Source: Planctomycetaceae bacterium
GTDB lineage: Bacteria > Planctomycetota > Planctomycetia > Pirellulales > Thermoguttaceae
Direction of reading: 5' to 3'
DNA: 12,004 nt
Assembly (NCBI GenBank): GCA_031283825.1
Contig: JAITAZ010000590.1
Coordinates: 1 to 12,004 of the forward strand
Positions 6,213 to 12,004 of this stretch are shown in pieces (within the stretch, counting starts at the first letter, position 1; the number at the start of each line of letters is the position of its first letter). A model generated the notes under the pieces. It saw nothing but the letters and a program-made list of their open reading frames with translations. It was not told the origin of the DNA and searched no databases. The translations under genes and the position numbers were made by a program.

Positions 6213-6248
6213 CTACTACAACTAATACAACCAATACAACTTCTACAA
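6213..6248 (+). repeat. Four-unit 9-bp tandem repeat
   Basis: CTACTACAA, CTAATACAA, CCAATACAA, CTTCTACAA in exact 9-bp phase: each ends in ACAA and varies before that. Similar CCTATTT units precede it (6190-6212). Confidence 0.7.
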
Positions 6249-6265
6249 CTAAATTTCCCCTCCCC

Positions 6266-6294
6266 CTGTTTTTTTTGAATCTTGTTACTATAAT
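6266..6294 (+). promoter_or_regulatory. Weak candidate pckA promoter
   Basis: A perfect TATAAT at 6289-6294 lies 17 bp after a poor CTGTTT (6266-6271). It would give a leader of about 190 nt before pckA. An isolated TTGACA at 6348-6353 has no matching -10 box at proper spacing. Confidence 0.25.
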
Positions 6295-6429
6295 GTTTCC
6301 ATAATTTACACGTTTAGATGGCTTCGGCAAAATAGGTTGTCGCAGCTTTGACAAAATACTTAACGTATTACAGTTCGGCGATTTAATTGTGTCAACTTGC
6401 TTTCCAAAATTACGCAAGATACAATAAAC

Positions 6430-6459
6430 CCGAAAATTAACGTGTGAACAGTTTAAAAC
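6430..6459 (-). repeat. Inverted end of the ~100-bp repeat, upstream of pckA
   Basis: Minus-strand reading GTTTTAAACTGTTCACACGT, close to 2539-2568. It sits 24 bp before the pckA Shine-Dalgarno, so it could act in pckA expression. A shorter piece, GCGAACAGTTTAAAA, lies at 5741-5755. Confidence 0.6.
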
Positions 6460-6493
6460 AATTAACCCTCCCAAAATTCCATAGGAGAATTCA

Positions 6494-8080
6494 ATGAGTT
6501 TAGATTTAAGCACTTACGGTATTAAAGTAACAAACGTCCTTCGCAACGGCTCACCCGCCGTACTTTACGAAGACGGTATCCGCCAAAAAGATGCAGAAAT
6601 TTCATCTGCCGGCGCGCTAATCAATAAATCCGGCGAAAAAACCGGACGAAGCCCAAAAGATAAACGCGTAGAAAAAAGCCCCGAAAGCGAAAAAGATGTC
6701 TGGTGGGGATCAATCAATATCCCAATCACAAACGACGATTTCAACAAAAATAAATCTCGCGCTATCGAATTCCTTAACACTCGCGAAAAGCTCTACGTAG
6801 TTGACGCTTACGCCGGTTGGGATCAGGCAAACAGATTAAAAATCCGCGTCATTTGCTGCCGCCCGTATCACGCGCTTTTCATGCAAAATATGCTGATACG
6901 ACCAACCGCCGAAGAATTAAAGTCTTTCGGTAACCCCGATTACGTAATTTTCAACGCCGGTCAACAACAAGCCGACCCGTCGCTCGAATCGGTTAAAAGC
7001 AAAACCTGCGTAGCGTTATCATTTGAAAAAGGCGAATTCGTAATTCTCGGTACAGAATACGCCGGAGAAATGAAAAAAGGCGTGTTCACGATAATGAATT
7101 ATCTCATGCCGAAAAAAGGATTTCCGTCAATGCACTGCTCGGCAAACGAAGGAAAAGACGGCGACGTTTCACTGTTTTTCGGACTTTCCGGCACTGGAAA
7201 AACAACCCTTTCAACCGAACCGAATCGTAAACTAATCGGAGACGACGAACATTACTGGACAAACGACGGAATCGCTAATATTGAAGGCGGTTGCTACGCG
7301 AAATGTATCAATCTTTCACCGAAAAATGAACCTGAAATTTTCAATGCAATTCGATTCGGCACGGTACTTGAAAATGTTGGTTATTGTCCGACGACTCGTG
7401 AAGTCGATTTTGCCGACCAGTCGATAACCGAAAATACTCGCGCTTCGTATCCGATTGAATTTATTGACAATAGAAAAACGCCGTGTGTTGGAGGTCATCC
7501 GAAAAATGTGATTTTCCTTTCTTGCGACGCTTTTGGCGTCTTGCCGCCGGTGAGCGAATTAACGCCCGAACAAGCGATGTATCATTACATTAGCGGTTAC
7601 ACGGCGAAGGTTGCGGGAACGGAACAAGGCGTAACTGAACCAGAGGCGACATTTTCCGCATGTTTTGGCGGACCGTTTTTGGTTTGGCATCCGTCGAAGT
7701 ATGCCGAGTTGCTTGCGGCGTATTTGAAAAAGCATGGCGTAAAGGTCTGGCTAGTCAATACCGGTTGGAGCGGAGGAGGTTACGGAGTCGGAAGCAGACT
7801 TTCGATAAAATACACCAGAGCGATAATCGACGGAATCCACAGCGGCGAACTTGCAAAATCGGCAAAAGAGAAAGACCCAGTTTTCGGACTTTCGATTCCG
7901 AAATCATGTCCAAATGTTCCGGCGGAAATTCTTAATCCGAAAAATGTCTGGAAAGACAAAGACGCTTACGACAAAAAAGCATTGCACTTAGCCGGATTAT
8001 TCAAAAAGAACTTCGAAAAATTCGCCGCAAATTCCTCACAAGAAATAATCAACGCCGGTCCATTAAAATTCAGCGAATAG
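6494..8080 (+). CDS. pckA: ATP-dependent phosphoenolpyruvate carboxykinase
   Basis: Interconverts oxaloacetate plus ATP with phosphoenolpyruvate, CO2 and ADP in the cytoplasm. It serves gluconeogenesis or, in many anaerobes, CO2 fixation toward succinate; the direction cannot be read from sequence. At 528 residues it is close to the usual ~540. Seen: GEKTGRSPKDK with substrate-binding Arg52, the EYAGEMKKG metal-site lysines, the SMHCSAN histidine, P-loop GLSGTGKT at 230-237, kinase-2 LIGDDEH with Asp250 and Asp251, EGGCYAK, ENTRASYPI, GYTAKVAGTE and NTGWSGGGYGVG near the nucleotide site. All key motifs are intact, so it should be active. GTP-type PEPCK is excluded by the overall sequence. The start has AGGAG at 6483-6487, 6 nt before the ATG. 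Third codon positions turn G/T-rich from about 7340 to 7780 and A/C-rich on either side. A strong hairpin follows the stop. Confidence 0.97.
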   Translation: MSLDLSTYGIKVTNVLRNGSPAVLYEDGIRQKDAEISSAGALINKSGEKTGRSPKDKRVEKSPESEKDVWWGSINIPITNDDFNKNKSRAIEFLNTREKLYVVDAYAGWDQANRLKIRVICCRPYHALFMQNMLIRPTAEELKSFGNPDYVIFNAGQQQADPSLESVKSKTCVALSFEKGEFVILGTEYAGEMKKGVFTIMNYLMPKKGFPSMHCSANEGKDGDVSLFFGLSGTGKTTLSTEPNRKLIGDDEHYWTNDGIANIEGGCYAKCINLSPKNEPEIFNAIRFGTVLENVGYCPTTREVDFADQSITENTRASYPIEFIDNRKTPCVGGHPKNVIFLSCDAFGVLPPVSELTPEQAMYHYISGYTAKVAGTEQGVTEPEATFSACFGGPFLVWHPSKYAELLAAYLKKHGVKVWLVNTGWSGGGYGVGSRLSIKYTRAIIDGIHSGELAKSAKEKDPVFGLSIPKSCPNVPAEILNPKNVWKDKDAYDKKALHLAGLFKKNFEKFAANSSQEIINAGPLKFSE

Positions 8081-8110
8081 AAAATTCAATAAAATTGGAT
8101 ACGAGAAATT

Positions 8111-8147
8111 CTGGTAAACGACTTTTTCAAAAAAGGTCGTTTACCAG
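8111..8147 (+). terminator. Strong hairpin after pckA, without a U-tract
   Basis: A perfect 12-bp stem CTGGTAAACGAC / GTCGTTTACCAG (8111-8122 with 8136-8147), with an inner T5/A6 extension that can pair further. It begins 30 bp after the pckA stop. The following bases are ATAAAAGG rather than a T-run, so it may act as an mRNA 3'-end stabiliser or a weak terminator. Confidence 0.55.
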
Positions 8148-8163
8148 ATAAAAGGTAAATATT

Positions 8164-8207
8164 ACTCATGTTACGCACTTGCTACGAGTTTTATTTTTTT
8201 AATTAGC
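8164..8207 (+). repeat. 3'-end-associated repeat, subtype 1, copy b
   Basis: Begins ACTCATGTTACGCACTTGCT and ends with a T-rich stretch and ATTAGC. It lies 83 bp past the pckA stop, after the strong hairpin, in the pckA sense. Its 3' half has a T7 run that could help end transcripts. Confidence 0.85.
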
Positions 8208-8262
8208 ACTATTCGGCTTTTGAAGCTTTCCATTAGATAATCCCTCGATGTAAAATAACCCA

Positions 8263-8284
8263 AGATCTGGTTGCCTACCTGATC
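8263..8284. repeat. GATC-bounded palindrome, copy after pckA
   Basis: GATCTGGT-TGCCT-ACCTGATC, an imperfect form followed by CAATAAACGCCTACTGA. The flank matches the inverse complement of 5047-5063, so the repeat unit is about 38 bp. A GAATAGTTAC half-site follows. Confidence 0.7.
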
Positions 8285-8425
8285 AATAAACGCCTACTGA
8301 ATAGTTACAATATTTTTAGGAAAATATTACCAAAATCTTAACCCTTAACTTATACGCAACCATTACAAAATACCAAAGTCTAAAGTCTAGATCAAAAAAA
8401 TTTCTGTTGAGTATATAAATATCTA

Positions 8426-8454
8426 TTGCATGAATTGAAAGTCAATGATATACT
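8426..8454 (+). promoter_or_regulatory. Possible promoter of the radical SAM gene
   Basis: TTGCAT (8426-8431) and TATACT (8449-8454) are spaced 17 bp apart, a good sigma-70-type match. It would give a leader of about 150 nt before the ATG at 8614. That leader contains an imperfect inverted repeat, 8483-8493 with 8510-8520. Confidence 0.45.
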
Positions 8455-8613
8455 TTCACCCTATTTGTAAATTGACGAGTTTGAATTTCGATTAAAACGT
8501 TTCTATCAAAATCGAATTTCTACTAAAAAACGAACTCTGAATTAAAAACTCAACTTACAAAATTAACCTTGTGTTCGATTCAACTTTACCATCAACAGGA
8601 ATCAAAAAATATC

Positions 8614-10836
8614 ATGATCAAAAAACTTGAGATCATTTACATCGTTCCATCTCGATATGACGACGACGGATACGTTCAACGTTGGACTTGGGGAGTCGTT
8701 CCGTCTAATTCGCTGGCAGTTCTTAAAAGTCTCGCGCGAGATATGATCGATAAGAAACCTTTGCCCAATGTCGAAATCTCTTTGGAATCCTACGACGACA
8801 ATGTCCAAAAAATTCCATTCGACAAAATCGCGCGTCAAAATATTGATCCTGAAACCAAAGTTGTCGTTGGTATAGTCGGCGTTCAATCTAATCAATTTCC
8901 TCGCGCGTCTGATATTGCTATGCGATTTCGTAAACTTGGAGTCGATGTGCTAATCGGAGGCTTTCACGTTACCGGAGTAATCGCATTGTTCGATAAACTC
9001 ACGCCCGAATTGCAATCGCTTGTTGATAACGGAGTCTCGCTTATTGCGGGAGAAGCCGAAACTCCCGGCTCGATGGAAAAAATATTCGACGACGTAATCA
9101 ATAACAATTTGCAACCGGTTTATCGTCTGCCCAAAGCGCCAGACTTGACAAACGCACCGCTGCCAAAAGCAGACCCGAAATATATCGACCACTTCGGCGC
9201 AAAATGGGCAACTATCGATTCCTCGCGCGGATGTCCTTTTGGTTGTACATTCTGCACGGTGATAAATATTCAGGGTAGAAAAATGAGATGCCGTTCTTCC
9301 GACGCGGTTATCGAAACGGTCAAAGAAAATTGCAAAAACGGTATTCCGAATTTTTTCTTCACCGACGATAATTTCGCCCGTTCCGCACACTGGGAAACGA
9401 TTTTCGACGCACTCACAGAAATGAGAGAAAACGGAAGTCCCGTAAATTTCATGATGCAAATAGACACTCAATCGAGCAAAATTCCGAACTTTGTAGATAA
9501 GGCGGTTAAAGCTGGTTGTCGGATGGTTTTTATCGGGATGGAAAGCGTGAATCCTGAGAATATCGCCGAAGCTGGAAAGACGCAAAACAAGGTTGAGCAA
9601 TATCAGTCGATGGTTCAAACGTGGCAGAAGTCTGGGGTGATTGTTCATGTCGGTTATATTATTGGTTTCCCGAAAGACACTATTGAATCGGTGAAACGCG
9701 ACGTGTTGTTTTTACGTGATCATGTCGGCGTTGATTTAGCGTCGTTTTTTATGTTGACGCCGTTGCCCGGTTCGGTTGATCATTTTGAGATGGTCAAGCG
9801 CGGCGATGCGATTGATCCTGATTTGAATAAGTATGATTCTTTTCACGAAACGTTTGTTCATTCGTCGATGAATCCTGGCGAGTGGATGGCGGCGACTAAA
9901 ACTGCTTACAGTGTATTTTATTCAAAAGAGCATTGTACAAAGATTCTCAAGCGATTGCCGAAAGACCATTACTGGCTTATGTTTTGGAATTTAATTTGGT
10001 ATCGATATTCGGGTGTGTTGTCGGGAACGCATCCGATGATGACGGGTTTTTTCCGTTGCAAGGATAGGCTCGACAGACGACCTGGTATGCCGCGAGAAAA
10101 TATGTTTAGTTTTGCGTGGAGACGTATAAAAGATTTTGTGTTGGACAGTGGGTCGTATATTAAATTATTTTTTGAATTTCAGGAGATATGGTTTTTGACT
10201 CGGCGTAGTGCGATTGTGCATGAAAAGATTGACAGTTTAGTTGCGTCGAGCGACGATGTCGTGGTAGATGATAAAGTTGATAATGCGATATTGGGGTTGT
10301 CTCGAACTCGTGCGATGCGTCGTTTGATTCGGATTCGTCATTGGGCGCCTCTTGCTCGTTTGAAGTCGTGTTGGAATTCGTTGCAGCAGCGTCTTGCGGA
10401 GTACAATTGGAAGGGTCAATATGATGCGGCGGTTCAGGAGTTGAAGAATCAGTTAAGGGCGACGGCGGAAAGTTTACGTTTGATGGCGTCGTTGATTCGG
10501 CAGGAGAGGAGTAAAGCCAAAGCGTTAGAGGGTGTAGCTTTTGAGATTGACAACTATATCAATCAAATTGATTCTGAACCTGCCAACTCTACTACGTTAT
10601 ATAAAATGCAGCAATTTGTAGGCGAAAAATTGTTAGCAAGATATGAGGAAATGTCGAGCAGTTGCGTAAGATTAAGACGATATGCGAATCGTTTGAGAGC
10701 CAACGCCATTGGCAATTTCCGACAAGGCAAAATAATAAATTCCGGCGTAGAGTTCGTCAGAAGAGCATGGGTTCTACCAGTTGACGCCTTCCTATCATTC
10801 AGATTCTTCCTAGCCGTTTTCAGAAAAGAACTCTAA
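8614..10836 (+). CDS. B12-binding-type radical SAM protein, long C-terminal extension
   Basis: A 740-residue putative cobalamin-dependent radical SAM enzyme; substrate unknown. Residues about 1-190 resemble the B12-binding domain found before many radical SAM cores, with GIVGVQSNQFP and GGFHVTG (115-121). The core (about 195-420) has the cluster motif Cys207-x3-Cys211-x2-Cys214 (CPFGCTFC), then FFFTDDNF, VFIGMESVNPE, VGYIIGFPKDT and the MLTPLPGS region. These are typical of the BchE/HpnP-like class, whose members methylate or cyclise unactivated carbons in lipids, pigments or antibiotics. From about residue 430 a long helical, Arg- and aromatic-rich region follows that I do not recognise; it may bind a membrane or partner. 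The ATG at 8614 is preferred over an in-frame TTG at 8569 because the conserved N-terminus starts there. AGGA at 8597-8600 is 13 nt upstream, a loose fit. No partner gene lies beside it. Confidence 0.88.
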   Translation: MIKKLEIIYIVPSRYDDDGYVQRWTWGVVPSNSLAVLKSLARDMIDKKPLPNVEISLESYDDNVQKIPFDKIARQNIDPETKVVVGIVGVQSNQFPRASDIAMRFRKLGVDVLIGGFHVTGVIALFDKLTPELQSLVDNGVSLIAGEAETPGSMEKIFDDVINNNLQPVYRLPKAPDLTNAPLPKADPKYIDHFGAKWATIDSSRGCPFGCTFCTVINIQGRKMRCRSSDAVIETVKENCKNGIPNFFFTDDNFARSAHWETIFDALTEMRENGSPVNFMMQIDTQSSKIPNFVDKAVKAGCRMVFIGMESVNPENIAEAGKTQNKVEQYQSMVQTWQKSGVIVHVGYIIGFPKDTIESVKRDVLFLRDHVGVDLASFFMLTPLPGSVDHFEMVKRGDAIDPDLNKYDSFHETFVHSSMNPGEWMAATKTAYSVFYSKEHCTKILKRLPKDHYWLMFWNLIWYRYSGVLSGTHPMMTGFFRCKDRLDRRPGMPRENMFSFAWRRIKDFVLDSGSYIKLFFEFQEIWFLTRRSAIVHEKIDSLVASSDDVVVDDKVDNAILGLSRTRAMRRLIRIRHWAPLARLKSCWNSLQQRLAEYNWKGQYDAAVQELKNQLRATAESLRLMASLIRQERSKAKALEGVAFEIDNYINQIDSEPANSTTLYKMQQFVGEKLLARYEEMSSSCVRLRRYANRLRANAIGNFRQGKIINSGVEFVRRAWVLPVDAFLSFRFFLAVFRKEL

Positions 10837-10973
10837 TATTAATTTAGCTGTAGAAATTTTATAACAGTTCACGTTTTTTAAATTCGGAATTATATTTCTG
10901 GCAGTTATATTTATGATGTTTTATTTTTTGTAACGATAATTGTAATATTTCAGCGTAATTTATTTCAAAGATA

Positions 10974-11075
10974 TTTTAAACTGTTCGCACTTGAATTTTC
11001 GGTTAGAGCCGCCAGCTTATTTTCGGAAAGCAGACTTTTATGATTTTGCGTCGCCGAAATTCATAGTACGAATTG
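10974..11075 (+). repeat. ~100-bp repeat, copy 2
   Basis: Begins TTTTAAACTGTTCGCACTTG and ends CATAGTACGA, the counterpart of 2239-2340. No frame is open through both copies, and the differences do not look codon-like. Confidence 0.7.
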
Positions 11076-11103
11076 TATATTACTTTTTGATAAACTCATT
11101 TTC

Positions 11104-11134
11104 AACCTAATTTTTTTCCTAACAAAATTAGGTT
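11104..11134. terminator. AT-rich hairpin at the break of the nucleotidyltransferase remnant
   Basis: An 11-bp perfect stem AACCTAATTTT / AAAATTAGGTT with a 9-nt loop. It starts 13 bp past the end of the truncated frame. It has no strong T-run on either strand, so a terminator role is only possible; it may instead be the end of whatever DNA replaced the missing half-gene. Confidence 0.35.
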
Positions 11135-11146
11135 AAAAATGATTTT

Positions 11147-11329
11147 TTAAAAAATAAACCTAATATCTGTACAAAAATTAAATGAATGATTAGGAATATC
11201 AATATCGCTATTTTCCCTGTTTTCCCCTCTAGCATAAGATCCAAATAATACTATTCTTTCGGGAGAGATTCTTGAAGTAATAAATGTAACAATCTGCTCC
11301 ATGATAGGTAAATTTTGATTCATAGACAT
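11147..11329 (-). pseudogene. Truncated MNT-type nucleotidyltransferase domain
   Basis: A 60-residue frame. Its first ~45 residues match the start of a minimal nucleotidyltransferase (the MntA-like antitoxin of HEPN-MNT pairs): an N-terminal helix, then RIVLFGSYARGENRENSDIDI. The GSxARG and SDID motifs (residues 31-36 and 41-44) are intact, including the two Asp that bind metal. Directly after SDIDI the frame runs into unrelated sequence and stops. The rest of the domain, including the third catalytic Asp strand, is missing, and I could not find it in the next frames. The break abuts an AT-rich hairpin at 11104-11134. No HEPN partner is visible. There is no clear Shine-Dalgarno upstream. Most likely a dead remnant of a toxin-antitoxin locus. 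Confidence 0.7.
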
Positions 11330-11358
11330 TTTTATATTTGTTAAGGATATTTTTCACC

Positions 11359-11674
11359 AGTGTCCGGTTAAGACATTAAAGGTTTGTTGTATAGTTTTGT
11401 TTTTTTGACAGTTAGATAAAATTTTGACATGTATCGACTTCAAATTGGTTATTAACTTTGGGATAACTTAAAACGGAAGTTGTGTATTTAATCGTCAAAA
11501 TTTTGAAAAAAGTAGCTAAAACTGTCGCATTCATTATACAAAATTCTACAGATTGTAAGTCTAATACAATTTGAAAAATCCCTATTTTTCAAGTATTCAA
11601 CGAAAAAAAATTACAAAAACAATAACATACGCAATTATAACCAACAGTATTTATTCAACTTATAACCGGATACT
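11359..11674. mobile_element. Possible decayed non-autonomous element (inverted ends only)
   Basis: AGTGTCCGGTTAAG (11359-11372) faces CTTATAACCGGATACT (11659-11674). Read inward, both give AGTRTCCGGTTA..AAG, as in insertion-sequence ends. The ~290 bp between is AT-rich with no open frame, and no target-site duplication is visible. It fits a MITE or a deleted insertion sequence; chance pairing is not excluded. It occupies most of the gene-free stretch 11330-11746. Confidence 0.4.
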
Positions 11675-11746
11675 AGCGTAATTTTATATATAATCTCGCC
11701 GCTAATTCCGTTAAAATTTTATTAGCCCTTTTAGGTTTTCCTTTTT

Positions 11747-11953
11747 TTATTCTCCATGATTTTGGTTATATAGTTTCATTGCTTTACTGCTAATCTCTTC
11801 AATTGTCATCCCGACAAATAGATTTTCTTTTCTCCATTCTGTATAGTCAAATGGTTCGCGTAATATTAACGAAATAAATTTTTCTGCATCTATATTACCC
11901 AACTTTTCAATCAATACTTGCATCCCTGTTTTCATTAATACCGTGTCATTCAT
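11747..11953 (-). CDS. Small conserved-looking protein, possibly antitoxin-like
   Basis: A 68-residue acidic, helical-looking protein with no membrane segment: MNDTVLMKTGMQVLIEKLG, then DAEKFISLILREPFDYTEW, and a C-terminal helix with MTIEEISSKAMK. It has the look of small proteins encoded beside toxin genes, which is only an impression; I cannot name the family. The start is well supported by GGAGG on the minus strand (11959-11963), 5 nt before the ATG, and the codon use is protein-like. No toxin partner lies downstream in the window. A partner could lie upstream on this strand, beyond position 12004. The neighbouring truncated nucleotidyltransferase fits a decayed toxin-antitoxin region. 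Confidence 0.65.
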   Translation of the reverse strand: MNDTVLMKTGMQVLIEKLGNIDAEKFISLILREPFDYTEWRKENLFVGMTIEEISSKAMKLYNQNHGE

Positions 11954-12004
11954 GATATCCTCCAGTATATTCCCATATTTTAATAAACTTTATTGGATCT
12001 ACTA

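Larger units (their letters stand above)
5729..6493. other. Repeat chain upstream of pckA
   Basis: No gene. It holds GCGAACAGTTTAAAA (5741-5755), a foldback element, a REP-like hairpin, a 51-bp element, an inverted 3'-end repeat, a 9-bp tandem repeat, a possible pckA promoter and an inverted repeat end just before pckA. The stretch 5756-5840 is AT-rich with nothing recognised. Confidence 0.65.
8081..8613. other. Spacer between pckA and the radical SAM gene
   Basis: Holds the hairpin (8111-8147), the 3'-end repeat (8164-8207), a CGGCTTTTGAAGCT motif (8214-8227, also at 6058-6071), the GATC palindrome (8263-8284) and the promoter candidate (8426-8454). Nothing recognised from 8310 to 8425. Confidence 0.65.
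10837..11146. other. Spacer after the radical SAM gene
   Basis: Starts with an AACAGTTCACG site (10863-10873) followed by a TTTTTTAAATTCGGA segment that also follows the site at 5129-5140. It then has the ~100-bp repeat and the AT-rich hairpin. No clear terminator for the radical SAM gene. Confidence 0.6.

Noticed and set aside
6187..6513. A 108-codon minus-strand frame upstream of pckA
   Set aside because: It overlaps the pckA start and Shine-Dalgarno. Its Val/Glu-rich end is just the translated 9-bp tandem repeat.
8569..8613. An in-frame TTG start that would add 15 residues to the radical SAM protein
   Set aside because: The added residues do not look conserved, and the ATG at 8614 begins the expected domain start.
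8455..8613. A riboswitch in the leader of the radical SAM gene
   Set aside because: Only one weak inverted repeat is visible, with no conserved aptamer motif that I recognise, including the cobalamin B12-box.
8950..9648. A 232-codon open frame on the minus strand
   Set aside because: It lies entirely inside the radical SAM gene, opposite the cluster motif and core. Its product has no recognisable motif and is explained by codon bias on the sense strand.
11100..11210. A simple frameshift in the nucleotidyltransferase remnant
   Set aside because: The other frames after SDID do not continue the domain; the sequence is replaced and not merely shifted.

Overview
AT-rich bacterial DNA with low gene density. 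About 64% of the window is coding, and most genes stand alone, separated by 300-1000 bp of intergenic DNA. The intact genes are lysA (diaminopimelate decarboxylase, minus strand), a small cysteine-rich lipoprotein, pyrG (CTP synthase), a small two-helix membrane protein with a zinc ribbon, pckA (ATP-dependent PEP carboxykinase) and a large cobalamin-type radical SAM protein. The right end carries a truncated MNT-type nucleotidyltransferase and a small unrecognised protein (both minus strand). No rRNA, tRNA, CRISPR array or transposase gene was seen. The pckA sequence and the short lipoprotein with a Cys-Arg-Thr-Gly-Ser-Leu-Phe-Pro segment after its signal peptide recall Planctomycetota. A low-GC, possibly host-associated or anaerobic member would fit, but this is a guess from memory and not a phylogenetic result.

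Layout: 1-439 repeat-rich DNA; 440-1693 lysA (-); 1694-2669 repeat-rich DNA with a doubtful 51-codon ORF; 2670-2966 lipoprotein, with a clear intrinsic terminator at 3131-3171; 3222-3301 foldback element; 3386-5005 pyrG; 5006-5362 REP-like hairpins; 5363-5728 membrane zinc-ribbon protein; 5729-6493 a chain of repeats; 6494-8080 pckA followed by a strong hairpin; 8614-10836 radical SAM protein behind a probable sigma-70-type promoter; 10837-12004 decayed accessory DNA.

Two things stand out. First, CTP synthase lacks the glutaminase nucleophile: the Cys of the GICLGMQ motif is Gly382. It also has changes in the oxyanion-hole and GTP-lid loops, while the His and Glu of the triad and the synthetase domain are kept. 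The simplest reading is an ammonia-only CTP synthase. Second, the intergenic DNA is built from a few modular repeats. These are a 12-bp quasi-palindrome GTGAACGGTTAC (seven exact copies and about ten variants, none seen in a gene), two ~80-bp foldback elements, three copies of a ~51-bp element, three REP-like hairpins, a 3'-end-associated repeat in two subtypes, a GATC-bounded palindrome, and a ~100-bp repeat with an inverted partner near gene starts. No mobilising enzyme is encoded here.

The core genes serve separate house-keeping tasks: lysine and peptidoglycan precursor synthesis, CTP synthesis, and PEP/oxaloacetate interconversion. There is no sign that they form one operon.
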